Source: Atopobium sp. UBA2090
GTDB lineage: Bacteria; Actinomycetota; Coriobacteriia; Coriobacteriales; Atopobiaceae
NCBI GenBank assembly: GCA_002331575.1
Contig: DCZG01000074.1
Location: 4,578 to 21,774 of the forward strand
DNA: 17,197 nt
Direction of reading: 5' to 3'
Below the pieces are notes generated by a model. The model did not search any database and was not told where the DNA came from. It saw only the letters and a list, made by a program, of their open reading frames with translations. This document shows positions 7,139-13,303 of the stretch, one piece after another. The position numbers and the translations under genes are program-made. Position 1 is the stretch's first letter; the number at the start of each line of letters is the position of its first letter.

Positions 7139-7169
7139 CATGGAAAAACAACCTGTCCCCTTTTCCAGG
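7139..7169 (-). repeat. Right terminal inverted repeat
   Basis: Mirror of 6843-6873, with its own GGAAAA/TTTTCC stem. It ends in CCAGG directly before TGA at 7170-7172. The single mismatch shortens the hairpin stem by one pair. Confidence 0.8.
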
Positions 7170-7170
7170 T

Positions 7171-7208
7171 GAGAAGAAGGAGCCGGCCACCATACGATGA
7201 CCGGCTCC
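7171..7208 (-). terminator. Stem-loop terminator after gltA
   Basis: On the minus strand, GGAGCCGG (7208-7201), a 14-base loop and CCGGCTCC (7186-7179) form an 8-bp GC-rich stem. It is followed by TTCTTCTC, a weak pyrimidine tract. It begins 24 bases after the gltA stop and would end the sudB-gltA transcript before the repeat element. Confidence 0.7.
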
Positions 7209-7232
7209 CGGACGTGCTGGATGAGGCAGACG

Positions 7233-8633
7233 CTACTCGGCGAACGCCTGAGCGATGGAGGCAGCGGCAGTCTTGCCGGCTCCCATGGCCAGGATGACCG
7301 TAGCGGCACCGGTGACGATGTCGCCGCCGGCCCAGATGCGGGGATCGGAGGTGCGACCCTCTTCGTCGGCGATGATGTAGCCCCACTTGTTAAGCTTGAT
7401 GTCACCGATCATCTTCGCGAACGGGTTCGCGTTGGTGCCGATGGCGGAGATGGCCACGTCGCAGGGGATGTCCTCGATGGCGCCCTCGATGGGGACGGGA
7501 CGACGGCGACCGGAGGCGTCGGGTGCGCCGAGCTCCATCTTCTGGACGCGCACGCCGCAGACGTTACCGTCCTCGCCCTTGAGGAACTCGATCGGCGAGA
7601 CGAGCGGCATGACCTCGACGCCCTCGGCCTTGGCGTGGTGCAGCTCGGCCTTACGGGCGGGCATCTCGTCCTCGGAACGACGGTAGGCGATGATCGCACG
7701 GTCGGCGCCGAGGCGCTTGGCGGTGCGGACCGCGTCCATGGCGACGTTGCCGCCACCGAAGACCACGACGTTCTTGCCGCGCTTGGTGGGGGTGTCGAAC
7801 TCGGGGAACTTGTTCGCCTTCATGAGGTTGACGCGGGTGAGGTACTCGTTCGCGAAGTAGACGTTCGGGAGGTTCTCGCCCGGGATGTTGAGGAACTTCG
7901 GGAGACCGGCGCCGGTGGCGATGTAGATGGCGTCGTAGCCCTCCTCGAAGAGCTCGTCGGCGTTGGTGATGCGGCCCACGACGGAGTTGAACTTGAACTT
8001 GACGCCCAGCGTCTGGAGGCCGTCGATCTCGCGCTTCACGACTGCCTTGGGCAGACGGAACTCGGGGATGCCGTAGACGAGAACGCCGCCGCCGGTGAAG
8101 AAGGCCTCGAAGACCGTGACGTCAAAGCCGTGACGGGCAAGCTCGCCGGCGCAGGTGATGCCGGAGGGGCCGGAGCCGACGACCGCGACGCGCTTGCCGT
8201 TCTTGGGGGCCATCTTGGGCTTGGACGCGAGCTCGGGCTGGTCGCCGAGGAAGCGCTCGAGCTGGCCGATGGCGACCGGCTGGCTCTTCTTGCCGCGGAT
8301 GCACTTACCCTCGCACTGGTTCTCCTGCGGGCAGACGCGGCCGCAGATGGCGGGGAGCATGGAGTCCTCGTGGATGGAATCGAGGGCGCCGCCGAAGTCC
8401 TCCTCGCGGATCTTCTCGATGAACCTCGGGATGTTGATGTTGACGGGGCAACCCTGGACGCAGAGGGGCTTCTTGCAGTCCATGCAGCGGTTCGCCTCGG
8501 CGACCGCCATCTCCCTGGTGAAGCCCTTGTCGACGGGACGGAAGTCCTTCGCGCGCTCCTCGGGCGGCTCCTCGTTGTCCGGGGTGCGCGGAGAAGTCAT
8601 ATCGGGCTTGAAGACACCCTTTACCTGTGGCAT
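7233..8633 (-). CDS. gltA: GltA-type NAD(P)-dependent oxidoreductase; likely NfnB subunit of a ferredoxin:NADP transhydrogenase
   Basis: 466 residues, the usual length for the glutamate-synthase small-subunit/NfnB family. Two cysteine groups at the N-terminus bind [4Fe-4S] clusters: C50, C53, C58, C62 (CMDCKKPLCVQGCP) and C97, C101, C107, C111. The FAD fold begins at VAVVGSGPSGITCAG (149-163), the NADPH fold has GGGNVAMDAVR (293-303), and the C-terminus has the FAD-closing WAGGDIVTGAATVILAMGAG. It starts at ATG 8633 with GAGGAGG (8644-8650) ten bases upstream, overlapping the sudB 3' end by 13 bases, which implies coupled translation. Paired with SudB this is the NfnAB arrangement (NADH-dependent reduced ferredoxin:NADP+ oxidoreductase, electron-bifurcating). 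A stand-alone role with a glutamate synthase large subunit is the alternative; no such gene is in the window. Confidence 0.92.
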   Translation of the reverse strand: MPQVKGVFKPDMTSPRTPDNEEPPEERAKDFRPVDKGFTREMAVAEANRCMDCKKPLCVQGCPVNINIPRFIEKIREEDFGGALDSIHEDSMLPAICGRVCPQENQCEGKCIRGKKSQPVAIGQLERFLGDQPELASKPKMAPKNGKRVAVVGSGPSGITCAGELARHGFDVTVFEAFFTGGGVLVYGIPEFRLPKAVVKREIDGLQTLGVKFKFNSVVGRITNADELFEEGYDAIYIATGAGLPKFLNIPGENLPNVYFANEYLTRVNLMKANKFPEFDTPTKRGKNVVVFGGGNVAMDAVRTAKRLGADRAIIAYRRSEDEMPARKAELHHAKAEGVEVMPLVSPIEFLKGEDGNVCGVRVQKMELGAPDASGRRRPVPIEGAIEDIPCDVAISAIGTNANPFAKMIGDIKLNKWGYIIADEEGRTSDPRIWAGGDIVTGAATVILAMGAGKTAAASIAQAFAE

Positions 8634-9463
8634 GCGCAGTTCGCCTCCTCATAGGCCTTGAGGGCCTGACCTTCCTCGGTACGGTACGCGGCCTGACGGG
8701 CGCGCAGGTCGTTCCAGTCGACCTTGGTGGCGTCGAAGTCAGGGCCGTCGACGCAGGCGAACTTCGTCACGCCGTCGATCTCGACTCGGCAGCAGCCGCA
8801 CATGCCGGTGCCGTCGACCATGATCGGGTTGAGGGAGGCCGTGATCGGAGTGTTGTACTTCGCAGCGGTGAGGGTAGAGAACTTCATCATCGGGACGGGG
8901 CCGACGCAGAAGACGTGGTCGACCTTCCCGGCCTGGAGGAGACGCTCGAGCGGGATCGTCACGACGCCCTTCTCGCCATAGGAGCCGTCATCCGTGGTGA
9001 TGTGGATGTGCTCGTCGTCGAACTCGGAGCGGAACTGATCCTCGAGGAGGAGCAGGTCCTTCGTGCGGGCGCCCATGATGGCGTGGACCTCATGGCCGGT
9101 GGCCGCGAGCTGACGGGCGACGGGGAACGCGATGGCGAGTCCGACGCCGCCGCCGATGACCGCCCAGGTGCCCTTGCCGAGTTCCGTGGGCTGACCGAGC
9201 GGGCCAGTGACGTCCTCGAGGGAGTCTCCCGGCTCGTAGGTGGACAGCATTGTGGTGGTCTTGCCGATCACCATGAAGATGAACTCGACCCAGCCCTCCT
9301 CGGGGTTCCAGTCCGCGAACGTGAACGGGACGCGCTCGGCGGTCTCGTTGGCGCGTACCATCAGGAACTGGCCAGCATGCGCGTGCTTGGCCATCTCCGG
9401 CGCCTCGATGCGGAACTTGAACACCTTCTCTGAGAACTGCGTCTTTTCGAGGATCTTGTACAT
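8621..9463 (-). CDS. sudB: SudB/NfnA-like FAD/NAD-binding, [2Fe-2S] subunit
   Basis: 280 residues, matching the 'sulfide/dihydroorotate dehydrogenase-like FAD/NAD-binding protein' family (SudB, NfnA, related to PyrK). The N-terminal FAD barrel has RVPFTFAD; the NAD domain has WAVIGGGVGLAIAFPVARQL (100-119) and CVGPVPMMK. The C-terminal cluster segment MVDGTGMCGCCRVEID (215-230) plus C237 holds a [2Fe-2S] cluster, with C222, C225 and C237 (C224 as an extra Cys). An open frame continues upstream to 9646, but ATG 9463 is chosen because the fold starts there and AGGAGAGG (9476-9483) precedes it. It overlaps gltA by 13 bases, so the two proteins are surely made together. Either NfnA or the older 'sulfide dehydrogenase beta' label is possible; the context favours NfnA. 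Confidence 0.9.
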   Translation of the reverse strand: MYKILEKTQFSEKVFKFRIEAPEMAKHAHAGQFLMVRANETAERVPFTFADWNPEEGWVEFIFMVIGKTTTMLSTYEPGDSLEDVTGPLGQPTELGKGTWAVIGGGVGLAIAFPVARQLAATGHEVHAIMGARTKDLLLLEDQFRSEFDDEHIHITTDDGSYGEKGVVTIPLERLLQAGKVDHVFCVGPVPMMKFSTLTAAKYNTPITASLNPIMVDGTGMCGCCRVEIDGVTKFACVDGPDFDATKVDWNDLRARQAAYRTEEGQALKAYEEANCACHR

Positions 9464-9682
9464 GAAAACCGAACTCCTCTCCTGAGCGATTCTGTGCCCT
9501 CGCATCTGCGTGAGAACGGGCGCATCCCCTCGAGCGGCAGGACCCGACCGACGCAGGCAGATTTTCCTCACAATAGTACACTTGACGCGCGCAAAAAACG
9601 GGTGCCGATTGGGGTTTGCCTGGCTATTGGTCCGACCTTCCCACAATATGCAACATGGGGTTGCTGAGCTGCGCTCGGCTGG
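9464..9682 (-). promoter_or_regulatory. sudB upstream region with a weak promoter candidate
   Basis: The 219-base gap between pth and sudB must hold the pth transcript end and the sudB-gltA promoter. The best candidate is TACTAT on the minus strand (9578-9573), about 110 bases before the sudB start. Its -35 (around CCGTTT) is poor. No good terminator hairpin for pth is seen. The region is more AT-rich than its neighbours. Confidence 0.3.
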
Positions 9683-10264
9683 CTAGCGCACGTTCGTCTC
9701 CGCCCGCGCGACGCCATGCTCCAGACAGGCCTCGACGACGTCCGCCGCGTGCTCGGCGGAGAGCCGCAGCTCGTCGGCGAAGTTCCCCTTGAGCTGCCGC
9801 AGGACGTACGTGGCGACGTCCATGCGTCCGGGCGGCCGGCCGATTCCCACCCGGACGCGCCCGAAGTCGCGGGTCCCGAGCTTGTCGGCCATGGAGCGCA
9901 GGCCGTTGTGGGCGTTGAGCCCGCCTCCGAACTTCACGCGGACCTGGCCTGCCTCGAGGTCCACCTCGTCGTGCACCACGAGAAGCTCTGCGGGGCTCGC
10001 GTGGTGGGCGTGCGCGAGCTTGGACACGGGTCCGCCGCTCGTGTTCATGAAGTCCTGGGGCTTGGCGAGAAGGACCTCGCGGCCGCCCGGCATCCTCATG
10101 GAGGCGACCATGCACCCCGCCTCGCTCTTCCAGTAGCGCACGCCGGCGCGCGCCGCGAGCGCGTCCACCGTGAGGAATCCGACGTTGTGGCGGGTGAGCT
10201 CGTACTCGGCCCCGGGATTGCCGAGACCTGCGACGATGAGCACGTCACCAGGGGTTGCTGCCAT
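9683..10264 (-). CDS. pth: Peptidyl-tRNA hydrolase
   Basis: Pth frees tRNA from peptidyl-tRNA dropped by stalled ribosomes. The 193 residues match family length. Active-site residues are all present: N16 (GLGNPG), catalytic H26 (TRHNVGF), N74 in MNTSGG, D99 in VHDEVDL and N120 in GLNAHNGLRSM. The usual GGGHNGHNGL loop is here GGGLNAHNGL, a His-to-Leu and Gly-to-Ala change next to the tRNA-contacting Asn. The start ATG 10264 has GAGGAGGG (10268-10275) close upstream. It lies 70 bases downstream of prs across a strong hairpin. The order glmU-prs-pth is conserved in Gram-positives, usually with rplY/ctc between prs and pth, which is missing here. Confidence 0.96.
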   Translation of the reverse strand: MAATPGDVLIVAGLGNPGAEYELTRHNVGFLTVDALAARAGVRYWKSEAGCMVASMRMPGGREVLLAKPQDFMNTSGGPVSKLAHAHHASPAELLVVHDEVDLEAGQVRVKFGGGLNAHNGLRSMADKLGTRDFGRVRVGIGRPPGRMDVATYVLRQLKGNFADELRLSAEHAADVVEACLEHGVARAETNVR

Positions 10265-10282
10265 GATCCCTCCTCATGAAGA

Positions 10283-10310
10283 GGGCGGCACCGCGAATCC
10301 GGTGCCGCCC
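10283..10310 (-). terminator. Strong hairpin between prs and pth
   Basis: GGGCGGCACCG (10283-10293) and CGGTGCCGCCC (10300-10310) form a perfect 11-bp stem with a 6-base loop, 24 bases after the prs stop. On the minus strand it is followed by TCTTCATG, so there is no real U-tract. The hairpin ends 7 bases before the pth ribosome binding site. It may act as a partial terminator or as a 3'-end stabiliser that lowers pth output relative to prs. Confidence 0.65.
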
Positions 10311-10334
10311 AGATGACACAGACGAGACGAACGG

Positions 10335-11330
10335 CTAGATCTCGGCGGGACCGCCGGAGACGCCGCTCACGGACTTGTTCGCGTAGACGTTGTAGATGGC
10401 GTCGGAGAGCTCCTGGGCGACGGAGATCTGCTTGATCTTGGAGCCGGGGGTGTTCGCCACCGCGCAGGGAATCGCATCGGTCACGACACACTCGATGATC
10501 GGGGCGCCCTCGAGGCGCTCGATTGCCTTGCCGGAGAAGATGCCGTGCGTGGCGCTGATGTAGATGTCGCCCGCGCCCATCTCCTTGAGCTTGTTGATGG
10601 ATCCGACGAGGGTGCCTCCCGTGTCGATCATGTCGTCGTTGATGATGCAGGTCTTGTTCTCGATGTTGCCGATGATGCCCATGACCTCGGCCGCATTGTG
10701 TTTCGGACGACCCTTGTGAGCGATGGCGACCTCGCAGCCGAGGTAGTCGGAGAGCTTCTTGGCGACCTTCGCGCGACCCATGTCGGGGGAGACGACGACG
10801 GTCTCGTCCCAGTTGAAGTTCTTGGTCTTGAAGTACTCGCCAAACAGGTAGAGCGCGGTGAGGTGCGTGACGGGGATGTCGAAGAACCCCTGGATCTGGT
10901 TGGAGTGCAGGTCGAGCGTAATCACTCGGTCGACGCCGGCGGCCTCGAGGAGGTTGGCGACGAGACGGGCGGTGATGGGCTCGCGCGAAGCGGCCTTGCG
11001 GTCCTGGCGCGCGTAGCCGTAGTGGGGGATGACGGCGGTGAAGCTCGCCGCCGACGCCCTGGTGGCGGCATCGGAGACGATGAGGGTCTCCATGAGGAGG
11101 TCGTTCACGTTCGTGCCGGCGAGCGACTGGATGAAGAACACCTCGCAGCCGCGGACGGTCTCCTCGAAACGTGCGTACGTCTCACCGTTGGCGAACTTCT
11201 CGAGCATGAGGCCCGAGAGGGGAAGGTGAAGGATGTCCGCGATGCGTTGTGCGAGCTCGGGGTTCCCGGAGCCAGCGTAGAGCCTGATGTTCTTCTCGAC
11301 GTTGAGCGGTTCGCAAAGATTCTCGTACAT
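10335..11330 (-). CDS. prs: Ribose-phosphate pyrophosphokinase (PRPP synthetase)
   Basis: Prs makes PRPP from ribose 5-phosphate and ATP for nucleotide, His and Trp synthesis. The 331 residues fit a class I enzyme with a short extension at each end. Seen are DLHSNQIQGFFDIPVTHL (140-157), SPDMGRAKVAKKL (181-193) and the PRPP-binding NDDMIDTGGTLV (231-242). The flexible catalytic loop, usually DKRRPK, reads HKGRPK (205-210): Lys206 and Arg208 are kept and the middle Arg is Gly. In-frame sequence upstream to 11384 lies inside glmU. ATG 11330 is the start, 4 bases after the glmU stop, so translation is probably coupled. The C-terminal tail SVSGVSGGPAEI is unusual but short. The function is firm. 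Confidence 0.95.
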   Translation of the reverse strand: MYENLCEPLNVEKNIRLYAGSGNPELAQRIADILHLPLSGLMLEKFANGETYARFEETVRGCEVFFIQSLAGTNVNDLLMETLIVSDAATRASAASFTAVIPHYGYARQDRKAASREPITARLVANLLEAAGVDRVITLDLHSNQIQGFFDIPVTHLTALYLFGEYFKTKNFNWDETVVVSPDMGRAKVAKKLSDYLGCEVAIAHKGRPKHNAAEVMGIIGNIENKTCIINDDMIDTGGTLVGSINKLKEMGAGDIYISATHGIFSGKAIERLEGAPIIECVVTDAIPCAVANTPGSKIKQISVAQELSDAIYNVYANKSVSGVSGGPAEI

Positions 11331-11334
11331 CTCT

Positions 11335-12723
11335 CTAGTCCTCTTTCTCGAGCTGCTTCCAGTACTCCGTTGCCCAGTTGTCAATTATCGTCTGCTTGCT
11401 GCGCTCGAGGGCGAGCGCGCCCGCGGGGACGTCGCGCGTGATGCAGGAGCTCGCGCCCACGAGGGCGCCGTCGCCGATGTTGACCGGCGCGACCATCATC
11501 GTGTCGGAGCCGACGAAGACGTGGTCGCCGATGGTCGTGTGGCTCTTGTGCTTTCCGTCATAGTTGCAGGTGATCGATCCGCCGCCGATGTTGACGCCCG
11601 TGCCCATCTGGCAGTCGCCGATGTAGGAGAGATGCGGAACCTTCGAGCCCTCGCCGACCACGGAGTTCTTGAGCTCCACGTGCGTGCCGGCCTTGGCGTG
11701 GCTCAGCAGGTGGGTGTGGCCGCGCAGGTAGGCGCGAGGACCGCAGCAGACGTCGTCATCGATGGCGGAGTCGACGATGACGGTCTCGTCGACGGTGCAG
11801 CCGTTGCCCACGGTGGCGTTGGTAAGACGGCTGTTCGGGCCGATGACGCAGTCGGTGCCGATCGTGGATGCGCCCCAGACGAAGGTCTGGGGGAGAAGGA
11901 CGGTGTCCTGGCCGATATGCGCCTCGGGGCCGACCCAGACCTGGTCGGGGTCGAGCATCGAGACGCCCGAGGCCATGAGCTCGTCGTTGATCCGGCGCTG
12001 CATGACCTTGGTGGCCTCCGCGAGTTGGATGCGGGAGTTAACGCCGAGAAGTTCCGTGGTGTCGCCGCAGTGAACGGTGCCGACCGGCTCGCCGAGCCCG
12101 ACGTAGATGCCCACCATGTCCGTGAGGTAGTACTCGTGCTGGACGTTGTTGTTGCCGATGCTGTCCACGTTCTCGGTGAGGCGGCGTCCGCAGAAGCAGT
12201 ACGTCGCCGAGTTGCACTCCGTGAGGCTCTCGCGCTGCTCGGGCGTGCAGTCCTTGTGCTCGATGATTGCCCGCACCTGGCCGTTCTCGCGGTAGATCCT
12301 GCCGTACCCCGTTGGGTCGGGCGGCGTCATGGTGAGGACGGTGCAGGCATTGTGGCCCGTGGTCGTGGCATCGACAAGCGACCGGATGGTCTCGGGGCGG
12401 ATGAGCGGGGCGTCGCCAGCAAGAACGACGACCGGACCCTCGAAGCCGCCGACGGCCTCCTTCACGGTCTTCACGGCATGGCCCGTGCCGAGACGCTCGG
12501 TCTGCTCGACGAACTCGACGTCTTCGTCATCGGCAAAGAGGTCGCGGACCTCCTGGGCGCCGTTGCCCACGACGACGATCGTGCGCTCGGCTCCGGCCTC
12601 GCGTGCCGCGCGAACGACCCACCAGACGAGTGGCATGTCGAGTAGCTTGTGCATGACTTTGGGATGACGGGACTTCATGCGCGTACCCTCGCCGGCGGCG
12701 AGGACAATCGCGGTTATGGGCAT
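11335..12723 (-). CDS. glmU: Bifunctional GlmU: GlcNAc-1-P uridyltransferase / GlcN-1-P acetyltransferase
   Basis: GlmU makes UDP-GlcNAc, the precursor of peptidoglycan and wall polymers, in the cytoplasm. It is 462 residues, normal for the family. The N-terminal Rossmann-like domain has LAAGEGTRMKS (8-18), PKVMHKL (21-27), QTERLGTGHAV (74-84) and AGDAPLI (102-108). The C-terminal left-handed beta-helix begins near residue 265 and carries the acetyltransferase His364 in PHLSYIGD, followed by NIGGGSITCNYDG (378-390), where most relatives have NIGAGTITCNYDG. The start ATG 12723 has TGGAGG (12731-12736) at a normal distance. It is first in the glmU-prs pair (4-base gap) and lies downstream of tRNA-Gln. 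The function is firm. Confidence 0.97.
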   Translation of the reverse strand: MPITAIVLAAGEGTRMKSRHPKVMHKLLDMPLVWWVVRAAREAGAERTIVVVGNGAQEVRDLFADDEDVEFVEQTERLGTGHAVKTVKEAVGGFEGPVVVLAGDAPLIRPETIRSLVDATTTGHNACTVLTMTPPDPTGYGRIYRENGQVRAIIEHKDCTPEQRESLTECNSATYCFCGRRLTENVDSIGNNNVQHEYYLTDMVGIYVGLGEPVGTVHCGDTTELLGVNSRIQLAEATKVMQRRINDELMASGVSMLDPDQVWVGPEAHIGQDTVLLPQTFVWGASTIGTDCVIGPNSRLTNATVGNGCTVDETVIVDSAIDDDVCCGPRAYLRGHTHLLSHAKAGTHVELKNSVVGEGSKVPHLSYIGDCQMGTGVNIGGGSITCNYDGKHKSHTTIGDHVFVGSDTMMVAPVNIGDGALVGASSCITRDVPAGALALERSKQTIIDNWATEYWKQLEKED

Positions 12724-12763
12724 GTGGTTGCCTCCATTGGGAAGTGCGGTCCCTTACATGGAC

Positions 12764-12769
12764 ATGATA
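12764..12769 (-). promoter_or_regulatory. Possible -10 element for glmU
   Basis: TATCAT on the minus strand, 41-46 bases before the glmU start. No recognisable -35 accompanies it, so readthrough from tRNA-Gln remains an alternative. Confidence 0.3.
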
Positions 12770-12804
12770 GCGCGGGAATCGTCCCCGGTGGTGACTGCGA
12801 GGAG

Positions 12805-12838
12805 CTTTCGTCGGCGCTTCTCCAAATCACGACGAAAG
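12805..12838 (-). other. Stem-loop in the tRNA-Gln/glmU intergenic leader
   Basis: CTTTCGTCG (12805-12813) and CGACGAAAG (12830-12838) form a perfect 9-bp stem with a 16-base loop. Neither strand has a following U-tract, so it is a poor terminator. It lies about 85-115 bases upstream of glmU. The 12737-12943 gap holds no gene that I can support. Confidence 0.45.
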
Positions 12839-12943
12839 ACGGGGCGTGACAGAAGGAGACGCCGAGTGGGCGACGGCCGAGAAACCCTCGCGAAAACGAC
12901 GCAGGCCACACGAAAGGACCCATGTGACCCGCAGCTTGTTCAT

Positions 12944-13018
12944 TGGCTGGGGTAGTAGGATTCGAACCCACATTCCAGGCACCAAAAACCCGCGTCCTGA
13001 CCATTAGACGATACCCCA
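12944..13018 (-). tRNA. tRNA-Gln (anticodon UUG)
   Basis: Read on the minus strand: acceptor TGGGGTA pairs with TACCCCA; D arm GTCT/GGAC around AATGGTCA; anticodon stem CGGGT/GCCTG with loop TTTTGGT, giving anticodon TTG at positions 34-36; T arm with TTCGAAT. Discriminator G73 and an encoded CCA (12946-12944) complete it. The U1-A72 acceptor pair is typical of Gln tRNAs. It lies upstream of glmU, an arrangement I recall from other Actinobacteria. Confidence 0.95.
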
Positions 13019-13039
13019 GTGCAGCCAAACATCGCAGAA

Positions 13040-13048
13040 AGTGTATCA
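13040..13048 (-). promoter_or_regulatory. Extended -10 promoter of tRNA-Gln
   Basis: TGATACACT on the minus strand (TGn plus TACACT) ends 22 bases before the mature tRNA 5' end, leaving a short leader. A -35 is not obvious. Confidence 0.45.
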
Positions 13049-13108
13049 GACCTTGCCATGACCCGCACGGACGCAAGGAGGCGTGGCCGAGAAGGGCATT
13101 CTGCCCGA

Positions 13109-13251
13109 GCCACTAACGTCGAAGGATCCTTCTCGGCTTTTGGCACAGCCCGCAAGTCTGCTACCTGGGGGTACCGATAACGCCCTTTTGTCTCGGCGGC
13201 GTTTGCCCAGTTGGCAGGGTGCCACTAACGTCGAAGGATCCTTCTCGGCTT
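13109..13251 (+). repeat. 112-bp tandem repeat, left part (1.3 copies)
   Basis: A 30-base block starting CCACTAACGTCGAAGGATCC occurs at 13110-13139 and again, identically, at 13222-13251, exactly 112 bases apart. The 82 bases between them reappear after the IS at 14723-14804. The block centres on the palindrome GAAGGATCCTTC, and TGCC/GGCA words recur around it. No gene-like frame is supported; a Lys/Arg-rich peptide on the minus strand only mirrors the repeat. Confidence 0.85.
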
Positions 13252-13263
13252 GGGACTGCGGAC
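13252..13263 (+). repeat. IS left inverted repeat core
   Basis: GGGACTGCGGAC, a perfect 12-base match to the reverse complement of 14708-14719. Confidence 0.85.
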
Positions 13264-13271
13264 AAAAACTT

Positions 13272-13289
13272 GGACCGCCGCGGCGGTCC
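13272..13289 (+). promoter_or_regulatory. Perfect 18-bp palindrome abutting the transposase ribosome binding site
   Basis: GGACCGCCG followed directly by CGGCGGTCC. As RNA it can form a 7-bp all-but-one-GC stem with a CGCG loop that ends one base before the binding site GGGAGGGAG (13290-13298), five bases ahead of GTG 13304. It may limit transposase translation, especially from transcripts entering from outside. This is inference from position. Confidence 0.5.
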
Positions 13290-13303
13290 GGGAGGGAGTC
13301 CGC

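Larger units (their letters stand above)
6843..7169. mobile_element. REP/BIME- or MITE-like non-autonomous element, 327 bp
   Basis: A gene-free insert lies between two convergent genes. It is bounded by inverted repeats 6843-6873 and 7139-7169 (30 of 31 bases match). Each repeat is itself a hairpin, with GGAAAAG at 6846-6852 facing CTTTTCC at 6864-6870 on the left. Inside are two 76-base direct repeats. The trinucleotide TGA flanks both ends (6840-6842 and 7170-7172), as a short target duplication would. The short reading frames inside are low-complexity Arg-rich and not gene-like. The terminal GGGGACAGGTTG motif resembles repeats I associate with REP-type (Y1 transposase, RAYT) systems. No transposase gene for it is in the window, so mobility is inference. 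Confidence 0.6.

Noticed and set aside
6861..7172. 103-codon frame inside the repeat element
   Set aside because: Arg/Cys/Pro-rich translation of the structured repeats, no homology recognised and no ribosome binding site. A RAYT transposase was looked for on both strands and not seen.
7197..8654. Long + strand open frame of 485 codons opposite gltA
   Set aside because: It is antisense to a gene with clear Fe-S and FAD motifs. High GC gives long shadow frames; the product is Asp/Gly/Leu/Val-rich without family features.
11287..12645. Long + strand open frame of 452 codons opposite glmU
   Set aside because: Shadow of glmU, which has all its catalytic motifs on the other strand.
12714..13076. 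120-codon minus-strand frame upstream of glmU
   Set aside because: It runs through the tRNA-Gln gene and has no ribosome binding site or family motif.
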